64,000 nucleotides of DNA from Pseudomonas sp. 8O (GTDB lineage Bacteria > Pseudomonadota > Gammaproteobacteria > Pseudomonadales > Pseudomonadaceae): the NCBI RefSeq assembly GCF_902506495.1, contig NZ_LR733264.1, positions 806,001-870,000 of the forward strand, read 5' to 3'. The notes under the pieces were generated by a model. That model saw nothing but the letters and a program-made list of their open reading frames with translations. It was not told the origin of the DNA and searched no databases. Position numbers and translations under genes: made by a program. Below, in pieces: positions 1-19,699 of the stretch (within the stretch, counting starts at the first letter, position 1; every line of letters begins with the position of its first letter).

Positions 1-10480
<10,480 letters not shown>

Positions 10481-10491
<11 letters not shown>

Positions 10492-11902
10492 ACCGCATTA
10501 CGATCCGCTGCCGATGCCTGTCGCGCTCGATCTCGCCCCTGAGACCACGCTGCGCGGCGCCGACTATCGCTTCGCCAGCACGGCCAGGCTGCAGCACCAG
10601 AGCGAGGTGGAGTCCAACGCGCGCAGCTATCCCAGGCGCATCCCGCTGGAGCTGCGCCGCGCCGAGGGCATCCACGTGCAGGACAGCGAGGGACGCTGGT
10701 TCATCGATTGTCTGGCCGGTGCCGGCACCCTGGCGCTGGGGCACAACCATCCCGTCGTGTTGCAGGCCATTTGCGGCCTGCTCGATGGCAAGCGGCCGCT
10801 GCACACGCTGGACCTGATGACCGAAGCCAAGGACGAGTTCATCAATGAACTGTTCGCCTGCCTGCCGGCCGAGTTCGCCCGCGATGCGCGCATCCAGTTC
10901 TGTGGGCCGGCCGGCACCGATGCAGTGGAGGCGGCATTGAAGCTGGTGCGCACGGCTACCGGGCGTAGCCAGATGCTGGCTTTCCACGGCGCCTACCATG
11001 GCATGACCCAGGGCGCCCTGAGCCTGATGGGCAGCCTGGGGCCCAAGCAGTATCTGGACGGCATGATCAGTGGCGTACAGATGCTGCCGTACCCCTACGG
11101 CTACCGCTGCCCGTTCGGCCTGGGCGGTGCCGAGGGCGAAGGGGTCGGCCTGCATTACATCGAGAATCAGCTGTGCGATCCGGAAAGCGGTGTGCTGCCG
11201 GCTGCCGGCATGATTCTCGAGACAGTGCAGGGCGAGGGCGGGGTGATCGCCCCGTCCGCCGACTGGTTGCGCGGCATTCGGCGCATCACCCGTGAGGCCG
11301 GCGTGCCGCTGATTCTCGATGAGGTGCAGTGCGGTATCGGGCGTACCGGCAAGCTGTTCGCCTTCGAGCATGCCGGCATCACACCGGACGTGCTGGTGCT
11401 GTCCAAGGCCATCGGCGGCAGCCTGCCGCTGGCGGTGGTGGTCTACCACAAGGATCTCGACCGCTGGCAGCCAGGCGCGCACGCCGGCACCTTCCGTGGC
11501 AACCAGATGGCCATGGCGGCAGGCGCGGCCACCTTGCGCCTGATCCGCGAGGAGCGCCTGGACCAGCACGCCGCCGCCATGGGCGAACGCCTGTGTGCTC
11601 ACCTGCAGGCACTGCAGGTGCGTTACCCGCAGATTGGCGAGGTGCGTGGCAGGGGGCTGATGCTCGGGGTGGAAATGGTCGATCCACAGGGCAAGGCGGA
11701 CGCCATGGGCCATGCGCCGCACAACCGCGCGCTGGCCTCGGCCGTGCAGCAACAGTGCCTGCGTCGGGGCCTGATTCTGGAGGTGGGCGGTCGCCATTCC
11801 AGCGTCCTGCGCCTGCTGCCGCCACTGATCATCACGGCGGCACAGGTGGATCAGGTGGCAGAGATCTTCGCCAGCGCCCTCGACGCTGCGGTCAACCATT
11901 AA
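10481..11902 (+). CDS. pvdH: Diaminobutyrate--2-oxoglutarate aminotransferase (PvdH/Dat-like)
   Basis: Class III PLP-dependent aminotransferase of 473 residues. Family role: converts aspartate semialdehyde and glutamate to L-2,4-diaminobutyrate and 2-oxoglutarate, supplying Dab for siderophore peptides. Seen: the N-terminal SNARSYPRRIPL and DCLAGAGTLALGHNHP motifs resemble PvdH of P. aeruginosa; GPAGTDAVEAALK is the cofactor-binding loop; ILDEVQCGIGRTG holds the PLP-contacting Asp; SKAIGG carries the Schiff-base lysine K309. The ATG at 10481 lies inside the end of the NRPS gene (11-bp overlap), so the two are translationally coupled; longer upstream in-frame starts would sit deep within the NRPS frame. 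This suggests Dab is a residue of the peptide, or a precursor loaded by modules encoded upstream of the window. Alternative: another omega-amino acid transaminase, but the sequence similarity and context argue for Dab. Confidence 0.88.
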
Positions 11903-11915
11903 GAACGCTTCACCG

Positions 11916-11976
11916 TCACTCCCGCGAAGGCGGGAGCCTATTCGATGTGGGCTCCCCGCCTGAGCGGGGAATCACA
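11916..11976. repeat. REP-like pair of inverted palindromes
   Basis: Two small hairpins, CCCGC-GAAG-GCGGG (11921-11934) and CCCCGC-CTGA-GCGGGG (around 11954-11969), lie back to back and are themselves an inverted pair (GGGAGCC ... GGCTCCC). The arrangement is that of Pseudomonas REP doublets (REPIN-like). It sits directly after the aminotransferase gene and may protect or terminate the upstream transcript. Confidence 0.65.
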
Positions 11977-12051
11977 GCCATTTAATCGGCTACCTAATCA
12001 ATCGATAGCAGAACGTGCCCCTTTAACGGGTGATGGCAGGGTTGTATCAAA

Positions 12052-12079
12052 TTGCCATCTAAATGATAAAAATTACTAT
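12052..12079 (+). promoter_or_regulatory. Putative sigma-70 promoter overlapped by a Fur-box-like sequence
   Basis: TTGCCA (12052-12057) and TACTAT (12074-12079) are spaced by 16 bp. The 19-mer at 12059-12077, centred on AAATGATAAAAATTA, matches 12 of 19 positions of the classical Fur box by eye. The surrounding AT-rich stretch stands out from the GC-rich genes. Overlap of operator and -10 would explain iron repression of the receptor operon. Not tested experimentally. Confidence 0.42.
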
Positions 12080-12160
12080 TTAGTTTTGCATTGATATTGG
12101 TTAGGCTAGCCAGCGTTTTTTTGACAGGCCAGCGGATTGGCTGGCGGTATCGGGGAGAAG

Positions 12161-14365
12161 ATGATGTCGAAAGCAGTGCAAGGTGCTGGACGTTTTCAAC
12201 TGAAGTGCCTGGCCGTGGTGATTGCTGCCACATGCCATGGCGTGGTTCAGGCGCAGGAGAGCGATGAGGCCAATCAGGTGACATTGCCTGCGCAAACGGT
12301 CACCGGTGAACTGGACCGCCCACAAGGCCCGGACTACGGCTACAAGGCCGAGAAAAGCCTGACCGCCAGCAAGACCAGCACGCCGCTGTCGGAGACGCCG
12401 CGTTCGGTGTCGGTGGTGACGCGCAAGCGCATCGAAGACCAGAAGTCGCAGAGCCTCACCGATGTACTGGGTTACGTACCGGGTATCTTCGCGCCGCCAT
12501 TCGCTGCCGGTGATGGCCTGGCGGGTGATCTGTTCTTCATTCGTGGCTTCAACGCCACCGACTACGGCTATGGCCTGCTGCGTGACGGTTTGCGCGTGCA
12601 GGGCAACCGCTACGACACCACCAGCGAGCCTTATGGCCTGGAGCGGGTGGAAGTGTTCCGCGGGCCGACCTCGATTCTTTATGGCGAGAACGCGCCGGGT
12701 GGCCTGGTCAACCTGGTGAGCAAGCGTCCGACCGCCGTCCCGCAGGGTGAAGTGCAGCTCAACTACGGTTCCAACGACCGTCGTCAACTCAATCTGGACG
12801 TGTCCGGGCCGCTGAATGACAGCGGCAATGTGCTGGGCCGCGTAGTGATGGTCGGTCGCGAGGCCGATACCCAGGTCGATCACGTGCAGGACAACCGCAT
12901 CTATATCGCCCCGTCGCTGACGCTGAACTTCGACGACTTCAACAGCCTGACCCTGCTCTCGACCTACCAGAAGGACCGCACCAAGCTGGAGCTGGGCCTG
13001 CCGGCGGCCGGTACGCTGCTGAATAATCCGAATGGCAAGCTCGACAAGGACACCTTCCTCGGTAACGAGGACTGGAACACCTTCGAGCGCGAGGTGTGGA
13101 CCCTGGGTTACGAGTTCACCCATCGCTTCAATGACGACTGGCAGTTCCGCCAGAACTCGCGCTACATGCAGTCGCGCATCCAGCGTAACGAGATCTGGCC
13201 GGGCGCACTGAACAACGCGGGCTTCGGCACCAACGTGAGTTCGCAGGCTTACGACCGCTACAACAAGTCCATCACCTATTCGCTGGATAACCAGCTCGAA
13301 GGCAAGTTCGATACCGGTGCTTTGCAGCACACGCTGCTGGTCGGCGCCAGTTTCGACCGTACTTCCTTCAACCAGGACTGGAGTGCAGGGTTCGGCCCGT
13401 CGATCAACGTATTCAATCCGGTGTGGACCAGTGAGCCGACCACGCCGTTCACCATCCAGAACTCGCAACTCGATCAGCAAATGACCGGTCTCTACAGCCA
13501 GCTGCAGAGCAAGTACGAGAACTGGATCTTCCTGCTTGGTGGTCGTTTCGATACGGTGGACAGCCAGTATCGCAACAAGCGCGATGCCAGCAGCCCTGTC
13601 AGCAATGCCGAGTCCGATCTGGATTACACCGACCGCGACTTCACCTGGCAGACCGGAGTGATGTACCAGTTCGAGAATGGCCTGTCGCCCTACGTCAGCT
13701 ATTCCACTTCGTTCGTTCCGGTGCAGCAGACCACCAGCGCCAACGGGCCTCTGGATCCGATTACCGCCGAGCAGTACGAGGTGGGTCTGAAGTACGAGCC
13801 CAAGGGCTGGAACACCATGTTCACTGCTGCCGTATTCGATCTGCGTAAAGAAAATGACGTCTACTTCGAATCGGCCATCAATGACTACCGTCAGGTCGGT
13901 GAGAGCCGTTCCAAAGGTGTCGAGCTGGAGGTCAACAGTGATATCAGTGCCAACCTGAATGTCACCGCCGCCTACACCTACACCGATGTACGGATTACCA
14001 AGGATGCGCCGGGCTCGCTGCTCGAGGGCAACCAGATGACCGGCGTGCCGCGCAATCAGGCGTCGATCTGGGCCAACTACCGCTTCCTCGATGGCGCGCT
14101 GCGTGGCCTGCGTCTGGGCGGCGGCGTGCGTCACTTCGACAGCACCTTCGCCTACACCGCCGAGAGCCTATACGGCAAGTTGGACACCGGCGACGTGACC
14201 CTGGTCGATGCCGCCATCGGCTACGACATCGACGAGAACTGGTCGGTCGATCTCAATGCCAAGAACGTCTTCGATCAGGAGTACGTGGCAGGCTGCAACA
14301 ACGCTGGGCGCTGCTACTGGGGCGACGAGCGCACCTTCCTCGGTAGCGTATCGCTGCGCTGGTAA
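12161..14365 (+). CDS. TonB-dependent ferric-siderophore receptor
   Basis: Outer-membrane, TonB-powered receptor that would import the ferric form of the siderophore made by the neighbouring NRPS. Seen: a signal peptide ending at GVVQA-QE, a likely TonB box near TLPAQTVTG, then directly the plug (PRSVSVVT ... LTDVLGYVPG ... RVEVFRGPTSILYGE), followed by a 22-strand-type barrel ending in the aromatic SLRW. There is no N-terminal STN signalling domain, so unlike FpvA it should not drive a sigma/anti-sigma surface-signalling relay, and none is encoded nearby. Two adjacent ATGs are possible; the second, at 12164, is 6 nt from GGGGAG, a better spacing than the first. A Fur-like site precedes it. 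About 735 residues, normal for the FhuA/FpvA siderophore family. Confidence 0.93.
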   Translation: MMSKAVQGAGRFQLKCLAVVIAATCHGVVQAQESDEANQVTLPAQTVTGELDRPQGPDYGYKAEKSLTASKTSTPLSETPRSVSVVTRKRIEDQKSQSLTDVLGYVPGIFAPPFAAGDGLAGDLFFIRGFNATDYGYGLLRDGLRVQGNRYDTTSEPYGLERVEVFRGPTSILYGENAPGGLVNLVSKRPTAVPQGEVQLNYGSNDRRQLNLDVSGPLNDSGNVLGRVVMVGREADTQVDHVQDNRIYIAPSLTLNFDDFNSLTLLSTYQKDRTKLELGLPAAGTLLNNPNGKLDKDTFLGNEDWNTFEREVWTLGYEFTHRFNDDWQFRQNSRYMQSRIQRNEIWPGALNNAGFGTNVSSQAYDRYNKSITYSLDNQLEGKFDTGALQHTLLVGASFDRTSFNQDWSAGFGPSINVFNPVWTSEPTTPFTIQNSQLDQQMTGLYSQLQSKYENWIFLLGGRFDTVDSQYRNKRDASSPVSNAESDLDYTDRDFTWQTGVMYQFENGLSPYVSYSTSFVPVQQTTSANGPLDPITAEQYEVGLKYEPKGWNTMFTAAVFDLRKENDVYFESAINDYRQVGESRSKGVELEVNSDISANLNVTAAYTYTDVRITKDAPGSLLEGNQMTGVPRNQASIWANYRFLDGALRGLRLGGGVRHFDSTFAYTAESLYGKLDTGDVTLVDAAIGYDIDENWSVDLNAKNVFDQEYVAGCNNAGRCYWGDERTFLGSVSLRW

Positions 14366-14387
14366 GCGGCAACCGAGTGGGCAAACC

Positions 14388-14416
14388 AAGGCGAGGGGGC
14401 ACCCCTTCGCCTTTTT
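14388..14416 (+). terminator. Rho-independent terminator after the receptor gene
   Basis: An imperfect stem pairs AAGGCGAGGGG with CCCCTTCGCCTT and is followed by a run of five T. It lies 22 bp after the receptor stop and just before the permease gene, so it may attenuate rather than fully block read-through, giving more receptor than permease. Confidence 0.7.
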
Positions 14417-14435
14417 GCATAGGTAAGGACAACGG

Positions 14436-16472
14436 ATGACGAGTTTGAGTCGCCCCGGGCAGCCAGCCACTGCACGCGGGCTCGGTCACGCCGGCCTGGC
14501 GCTGTTGGGGCTCGCGCTGCTGCTGGCCATGCTGCTGTGGCAGGGCGTGTTGCGCCATCCCTGGCCAACCGCCGAGGCCTGGTTGGCGCCGCTGTCGTCG
14601 ACGCCATCGCTGGAGGGGCTGCTGCTGTGGTGGACCCAGCTGCCACGCGCCTTTGCCGGAGTGCTGGTGGGCGCCTGCCTGGGCGTTTCCGGGGCGATCA
14701 TGCAACTGATCACGCGCAACCCGCTGGTGTCGCCGGATCTGCTCGGCATCACCGCCGGAGCGCAACTGGGCGTGATCCTTGGCATGCTTCTGCCCGGCGC
14801 CCTGGGCCTGCCGCTGGTCTTCGTCGGTGGTCTGTTGGCGGCGCTGTTTACTTTCCTCATGGCTGGCGGCTGGAACACCTCGCCGCTGCGCCTGACCCTG
14901 GCCGGGGTGGCGGTGGCGCAGACCTTCGCCGCACTGATCGCGTTGTTTCTCAGCCTCAACGACCAGGCCGCGATGGTGGTATCGCTGTGGAATACCGGTT
15001 CGCTGCAGCAGTTGGGTTGGGGCGCGATGCACCCGGCCCTGTATCTGCTGCCGCTGATTGCCCTGGCCCTGCTGGTGCTGATGCGGCCGATGAACCTGGC
15101 CGTGCTGGGCGATGGGCAGATGCGCGCGCTGGGGCTTTCGCCGGCCTGGCTGAAAGGGCTGAGCATCGTCCTTGGCAGTTTGCTGGCCGCGCTGGCGATT
15201 CATCTGGCTGGCCCCTTGGGCTTCATCGGGCTGATCACGCCGAACCTGTTGCGCTTTGCCTTTGCCGTGGTGCGACCTTCCCGGTTGATCCCCTTGTGCG
15301 CAATCTGGGGCGCGCTGCTGACAGTACTCGCCGATGCGCTGGTGGCGGCGGTGGAGCCCTGGTTCCAGCTGCCGCTGGGGGTGCTGTCGGCCATTCTCGG
15401 TTCGCTGGCGATTCTCTTGCTGCTGCGCTACGGCCGTAGCGCGCCGGTGGCCTCGGTCACGGCGAGCATGCCGGGCGAGAACCGGGCTATGCGCCTGCCG
15501 CTGTGGGCATTCGTCATGCTTGCCGTGCTGATCTGCCTGGCGCTGCTGGTGGGCGGTACCGCGCAGGGTGAGTCGGGCGTCTGGGCGTTCTGGCAGCGGG
15601 TATGGATGGGCGAGCCCATGGCCATGACCCTGCTCGATCTGCGCTTGCCGCGCCTGCTGGTGGACATGGCCGCCGGTGCACTGCTGGCAACCGCCGGCAT
15701 GCTGTTGCAGGCGGTGACGCGCAACCCGCTGGCCGGCCCGGAAATTCTCGGGGTGAGCCAGATGGCAGCGCTGGTGGTCTTGCTGGCGCTGATCTTCATG
15801 CCCGAGCTGGCAGTGGCCTGGCGCTTCCCGCTGGCCTGGTTGGGGGCCGGCCTGGCGCTGGTGATCGTCATCGGCCTCAACCTGCGTCATGGCCTGGAGC
15901 CGCTGCGCGTGACGCTCACCGGCTTTGCCATCAGCGGTGTGGTGCTGGCCCTGGTGAGCCTGCTGATGGCGCAGTTCACCAGCAATATCGCGCAGGCGCT
16001 GATCTGGATGGTGGGCAGCAGCTACGGGCGCACCTGGGGTGATCTGCAGGCCATGCTGCCCTGGCTGGTGATTGGGTTGGCGCTGTGCGCGGCGACCACG
16101 CGCTGGATGGATCTGCTGCAGTTGGGCGATGGCGTGGCCGGCAGCCTCGGGCTGTCAGTGCCGAGCCGGCGGGTGCTGCTGATCGTGCTGGCCAGTGCGC
16201 TGATCGCCGCGGCCGTGGCGGTGGTCGGGCCGGTGGCGTTCATCGGTTTGCTGGTGCCGCACGGCGTGCGTTTGCTGGGCTTTCATCGTGCCCGTCAACG
16301 CCTGCTGGCGGCGCCGCTGCTGGGCGCGACGCTGCTGGCCTCGGCCGATCTGCTCGGGCGCGTGCTGCTCGCGCCGCTGGACATTCCGCTGGGGATCGCT
16401 ACGGCCGCCATCGGTGCGCCGTTGTTTCTGCTGTTGCTCAGCCGTGTCTATTTCAGTGACAAAAGGAGCTAG
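14436..16472 (+). CDS. Fused iron-siderophore ABC permease (FhuB-type, two FecCD halves)
   Basis: Inner-membrane permease of 678 residues, twice the usual FecCD length. Seen: two homologous hydrophobic halves (about 25-340 and 345-678), each with an LPR(A/L) start motif, an ITRNPL or VTRNPLAGPEILG loop, and a C-terminal GPLGFIGLITPN or GPVAFIGLLVPH segment that contacts the ATPase. This tandem fusion is the hallmark of FhuB, so one polypeptide forms the whole channel. Known: FhuB works with FhuC and FhuD for ferric hydroxamates; here the ATPase gene is at 20454-21221 and the binding protein gene immediately follows. The start has AAGGA 8 nt upstream. It supports uptake of the intact ferri-siderophore into the cytoplasm. 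Confidence 0.92.
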   Translation: MTSLSRPGQPATARGLGHAGLALLGLALLLAMLLWQGVLRHPWPTAEAWLAPLSSTPSLEGLLLWWTQLPRAFAGVLVGACLGVSGAIMQLITRNPLVSPDLLGITAGAQLGVILGMLLPGALGLPLVFVGGLLAALFTFLMAGGWNTSPLRLTLAGVAVAQTFAALIALFLSLNDQAAMVVSLWNTGSLQQLGWGAMHPALYLLPLIALALLVLMRPMNLAVLGDGQMRALGLSPAWLKGLSIVLGSLLAALAIHLAGPLGFIGLITPNLLRFAFAVVRPSRLIPLCAIWGALLTVLADALVAAVEPWFQLPLGVLSAILGSLAILLLLRYGRSAPVASVTASMPGENRAMRLPLWAFVMLAVLICLALLVGGTAQGESGVWAFWQRVWMGEPMAMTLLDLRLPRLLVDMAAGALLATAGMLLQAVTRNPLAGPEILGVSQMAALVVLLALIFMPELAVAWRFPLAWLGAGLALVIVIGLNLRHGLEPLRVTLTGFAISGVVLALVSLLMAQFTSNIAQALIWMVGSSYGRTWGDLQAMLPWLVIGLALCAATTRWMDLLQLGDGVAGSLGLSVPSRRVLLIVLASALIAAAVAVVGPVAFIGLLVPHGVRLLGFHRARQRLLAAPLLGATLLASADLLGRVLLAPLDIPLGIATAAIGAPLFLLLLSRVYFSDKRS

Positions 16473-16476
16473 TGCC

Positions 16477-17394
16477 GTGGCGATGCGTCTTGTCTGTTGC
16501 CTGCTGCTGGTCTGTCTGGCGCACGGCGCCTGGGCGGCCGATGCACAACTGGTAGCCCGGCAGTCGGCCGGTGTTGGAGACGCGCCGCAGCGGATCGTCA
16601 GCCTCGATGAGCTGAGTACCGAGTTGCTGGTATCGCTGGGGATCGAGCCGGTCGGGGTGGCCAACCTGGCCAGCTATCGCCGTTACATCGGCATCGGCAA
16701 TGACCTGCTCGAAAGCAGCGTGGCGCTGGGCAGTGCGCAGCAGCCCAATCTGGAGGCCATCGCCCGGCTCGAGCCGGATCTGATCGTTGGCGTGGCCTAC
16801 CTGCACCTGCCGTTGTTCGAGCGTCTCGACGGCCTGGCGCCGACACTCATCTATCAGGTGTCACTGGCATCCACTGGCTACGATGGCGTGGCCATCGGCG
16901 AGGCCATGCTGGAGCATCTTGGCCGCTTGACCGGGCGGCAGGCGCAGGCCGCTGCCGTGATTCGCGAAGGCCGGCAGGCGTTGGCTGCCGCGCGTCAGTC
17001 CGTTCGCGAGCGCGACCTGCAGGGCGAGCCGGTGGCCGTGCTCTATCCGCTGGTGCAGCAGGGCAGTTTCATTGCCCTCAACCAGCAGACACTGATCGGC
17101 AGCCTGATGAACCGCCTGGAGGTGCGCTCGCCCTGGACCTTGCGTTCCGCACACAGCCTGCACCGGCGCATCGATATGCGCCGCTTCGCCGGTGAGCCGG
17201 GGCTGCGCGTACTGTTCATCGGTGGGCAGGAGCAGGCGCCGTTCTTCGCCAGCCCCCTGTGGAAAGCCCTGCCGGTTGCCCAGCAGCAGCGTTATGCCTT
17301 TCTCCCCACGCCTTACTGGACCTTTGGTGGCCCGCGCTCGACGGCCGCCATCGCGACCCAGGTGCGCGAGGCGATCGAGGCGATGATTCGTTGA
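16477..17394 (+). CDS. Periplasmic ferri-siderophore-binding protein (FhuD-like)
   Basis: Class III periplasmic substrate-binding protein of about 305 residues that hands the ferri-siderophore to the permease. Seen: a signal peptide with hydrophobic LVCCLLLVCLAHGAWA and cleavage before ADAQ, then QRIVSLDELSTELLVSLGIEPVG, LGSAQQPNLEAIARLEPDLIVG and a C-terminal PYWTFGGP segment, all typical of FhuD/FepB-like proteins. I chose the GTG at 16477 because AGGAG (16464-16468) is 8 nt upstream; the ATG at 16483 would leave 14 nt. The AGGAG itself lies in the last codons of the permease gene, indicating coupling. The cysteines in the signal sequence do not form a clear lipobox, so a soluble protein is more likely. 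Confidence 0.88.
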   Translation: MAMRLVCCLLLVCLAHGAWAADAQLVARQSAGVGDAPQRIVSLDELSTELLVSLGIEPVGVANLASYRRYIGIGNDLLESSVALGSAQQPNLEAIARLEPDLIVGVAYLHLPLFERLDGLAPTLIYQVSLASTGYDGVAIGEAMLEHLGRLTGRQAQAAAVIREGRQALAAARQSVRERDLQGEPVAVLYPLVQQGSFIALNQQTLIGSLMNRLEVRSPWTLRSAHSLHRRIDMRRFAGEPGLRVLFIGGQEQAPFFASPLWKALPVAQQQRYAFLPTPYWTFGGPRSTAAIATQVREAIEAMIR

Positions 17395-17482
17395 ATTTTG
17401 TCCCCGGCCATTCGTCCTTTAAGAGGAGCCTGGCGACCATCGATATCGCTCAGGGGCAAGCCATTTTCACAGAGGTCATCGC

Positions 17483-17683
17483 ATGAGCTTCGACAACGAG
17501 AACGCGCGCTTTCTGGTCGTGATCAATCATGAGCAGCAGTATTCCATCTGGCCCGAGTACAAGGCCATTCCCGAAGGCTGGTCCGCCGTGGGCGTGTCCG
17601 GCGACAAGGCGACCTGCCTGGCCCATATCGAAGAGGTGTGGACCGACATGCGCCCGCTGAGCCTGCGTCAGGCCATGGCGTGA
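17483..17683 (+). CDS. MbtH-like NRPS accessory protein
   Basis: Small 66-residue protein. Seen: the MbtH signature with conserved N, E, S, W and P residues ([19 protein letters not shown]) and a C-terminal [13 protein letters not shown]. Known: MbtH-like proteins bind adenylation domains and improve their folding and activation. In context it would serve the NRPS encoded at the start of the window. An AGAGG ribosome site lies just upstream. It is the first of three short-spaced biosynthetic genes (mbtH, TauD-like, acyltransferase). Confidence 0.95.
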   Translation: MSFDNENARFLVVINHEQQYSIWPEYKAIPEGWSAVGVSGDKATCLAHIEEVWTDMRPLSLRQAMA

Positions 17684-17708
17684 ACAGCGACCTGCGGGGA
17701 GCGCGACG

Positions 17709-18695
17709 ATGAATCAAGTGACCGATCTGGCGCAGGCCGCCCTGAGCATCGAGGCCGGCCTGCCCATGCGCGTCAGCCCGCTGCAGGCCGGGCAGGGCCT
17801 GCACGAACATCTGCCAGCTCTGCAGCAGTTGGTGGCCGAGCATCTTGAAGTGAGCGGTGGGCTGCTGTTCAGTGGCTTCGCCGATGTCGATGTGGCCAGC
17901 TTCCAGCAGTTTGCCGGCGCCTTTGGCCATCCATTGCTGAGCTACGAGTTCGGCTCCACGCCGCGTAGCCGGGTGAGCGCCGGTGGCGTGTATACCTCCA
18001 CCGAATTTCCTGCTCATCGGCCGATTCCGCTGCACAACGAGCAGGCCTACACCACCGAATGGCCGCTGCGCATCTGGTTCTATTGCGCCCAGGCGGCCGA
18101 GCAGGGCGGCGAGACACCGATTGCCGATAGCCGTGAAGTCTTTCGGCGCATCGATCCGGCCATCCGCCAGCGCTTCGCCGAGCGCGGCCTGCTCTATGTG
18201 CGCAATTACGGCAATGGTCTGGATCTGCCCTGGCAGCAGGTCTTCAATACCGAAGATCGCCAGGAGGTCGAGCGTTACTGCAGCGCTCGCCGTATCGACT
18301 TCGAATGGATCGGCGACGACGAACTGCGCACGCGTCAGCTTTGCCAAGGCGTTGCCCAGCATCCGCGTACCGGTGACTGGGTCTGGTTCAACCAGGCGCA
18401 CCTGTTCCACCTGTCGGCCCTGGACGCCGATACCCAGGAAGTGCTGATCGACGCGGTCGGTCTCGAGGGCCTGCCGCGCAATGTCTACTTCGGCGACGGC
18501 ACGCCCATCGAGGCAAGCCTGCTGGACGAGGTGCGCGGCGTACTCGACGCCTGCACCATTCGTTTCCCCTGGCGTGACGGCGACATCCTGATGCTCGACA
18601 ACATGCTCACGGCCCATGCCCGCGATCCCTTCAAGGGGCCGCGCAAGGTGGTGGTGGCGATGGCCGAGGCCTATGGCCAGGAGGGTTTCCAATGA
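17709..18695 (+). CDS. TauD/SyrP-like Fe(II)/2-oxoglutarate oxygenase
   Basis: Non-heme iron dioxygenase of 328 residues. Seen: the first iron ligands in HNEQAY (H109, E111), the distal ligand H303 in NMLTAHARDPF, and the 2-oxoglutarate-binding R312 in GPRK. Having Glu rather than Asp in the ligand triad is characteristic of the SyrP-like TauD subgroup. Known: such enzymes beta-hydroxylate aspartate and similar residues on NRPS carrier proteins, creating an alpha-hydroxycarboxylate iron ligand, as in several beta-hydroxyaspartate siderophores. None of the three visible modules reads as Asp-specific, so its substrate is probably carried on a module encoded upstream, or it is another residue. 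Overlaps the next gene by 4 bp (ATGA). Confidence 0.85.
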   Translation: MNQVTDLAQAALSIEAGLPMRVSPLQAGQGLHEHLPALQQLVAEHLEVSGGLLFSGFADVDVASFQQFAGAFGHPLLSYEFGSTPRSRVSAGGVYTSTEFPAHRPIPLHNEQAYTTEWPLRIWFYCAQAAEQGGETPIADSREVFRRIDPAIRQRFAERGLLYVRNYGNGLDLPWQQVFNTEDRQEVERYCSARRIDFEWIGDDELRTRQLCQGVAQHPRTGDWVWFNQAHLFHLSALDADTQEVLIDAVGLEGLPRNVYFGDGTPIEASLLDEVRGVLDACTIRFPWRDGDILMLDNMLTAHARDPFKGPRKVVVAMAEAYGQEGFQ

Positions 18696-19678
18696 ATGCA
18701 TTACCGCTGCCTGACGGGCGTGTGCTGCAAGGTGAGTCGCGCGAGTCGGCGATCTGGCTGACCTGCGACGGCCGGCCGCTGATGCAGCTACGCATGGGCG
18801 AAGCAAACACCCTGCAGGTGCTGGAAGTGGCCACGGCCGATCTGGCCGATGCGCTGTGGTGCGCCAGCTATTGGTGGTTCGCCACTCATCCGCAGGTGGT
18901 GCGTCTGCTCTGGCAGGGGCTGGATCAGCAGGCACTGCACGCCTGTGGTGACTGGCTGCGCAGTGATGCCGGTGCGCAGCTTGCGCACGTCGAGCGCGGC
19001 GTGTTCTGGCAGTTGCCGCAGCCCTGGTTGCGCCAGGCGCTGCCGCCTTATCCGCAGCAGATGGTGATGAGCGACGGCAAGCGCCATCCCCGGCGCCGGG
19101 CCAAGCCCCAGGGCGAGGTCTACCGGCGCTTCGATGCGCAGTTGGGCGCCTGGATATCCCTGCGTACGCTGGACATCGACCAGGACCTGGAACGCTTCAA
19201 TCGCTGGCAGAATACGCCGCGCGTCCTGCATTTCTGGCAGGAGGGCGGCAATCTGGCGCAGCACCGCAGCTATCTCGAAACCATCGCTGCCGATCCGCAT
19301 GTCTACAGCCTGATCGGTTGTTTCGATGACCAGCCCTTCGCCTACTTCGAGCTCTACTGGGCCAGGGAAGACCGCATTGCGCCTTTCTATCGCGTGGACG
19401 ACTATGATCGCGGCATTCACATGCTGGTGGGTGAGCAGGCGCATCGCGGGCCGCACAAGGTGGCCAGTTGGCTGGCGGCGCTGACCCATTACGCCTTTCT
19501 CGACGATCCGCGCACAGGCCTGGTGGTGGCCGAGCCACGTGCGGACAACGCGAAGATGATCGGCTATATGCAAACGCTGGGTTACTACCGGGAAAAGGAG
19601 TTCGATTTTCCTCACAAGCGCGCGGCGCTGATGGCGATCGGTCGCGAGCGCTTTTTCGACGGCGGGGTGCTGTATTGA
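18692..19678 (+). CDS. Siderophore N-acyltransferase (IucB/RhbD/AlcB-type GNAT)
   Basis: Protein of 328 residues with a C-terminal GNAT domain of the siderophore type (about 150-320). Seen: LERFNRWQNTPRVLHFWQEG, then the FAYFELYWA segment, DRGIHMLVGEQAHRGPHKV (acyl-CoA pyrophosphate loop region) and a closing EPRADNAKMIGYMQTLGYYRE. Known: this family acylates N-hydroxylysine or N-hydroxyornithine to make hydroxamate iron ligands. The N-terminal 130 residues are a family extension without an assigned role. The partner amino acid N-hydroxylase is not in the window and should lie upstream. Overlap with the TauD-like gene supports co-expression. Confidence 0.87.
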   Translation: MNALPLPDGRVLQGESRESAIWLTCDGRPLMQLRMGEANTLQVLEVATADLADALWCASYWWFATHPQVVRLLWQGLDQQALHACGDWLRSDAGAQLAHVERGVFWQLPQPWLRQALPPYPQQMVMSDGKRHPRRRAKPQGEVYRRFDAQLGAWISLRTLDIDQDLERFNRWQNTPRVLHFWQEGGNLAQHRSYLETIAADPHVYSLIGCFDDQPFAYFELYWAREDRIAPFYRVDDYDRGIHMLVGEQAHRGPHKVASWLAALTHYAFLDDPRTGLVVAEPRADNAKMIGYMQTLGYYREKEFDFPHKRAALMAIGRERFFDGGVLY

Positions 19679-19699
19679 ACGCATCGGGAATCGCTCAGG

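Noticed and set aside
11903..12160. Small gene or riboswitch between the aminotransferase and receptor genes
   Set aside because: Only the REP-like doublet and the AT-rich promoter/Fur region can be read; no coding potential or conserved RNA motif is visible.
14253..15890. 545-codon minus-strand frame across the permease gene
   Set aside because: Gln/His/Arg-rich translation is the shadow of Leu/Ala-rich transmembrane segments on the plus strand.
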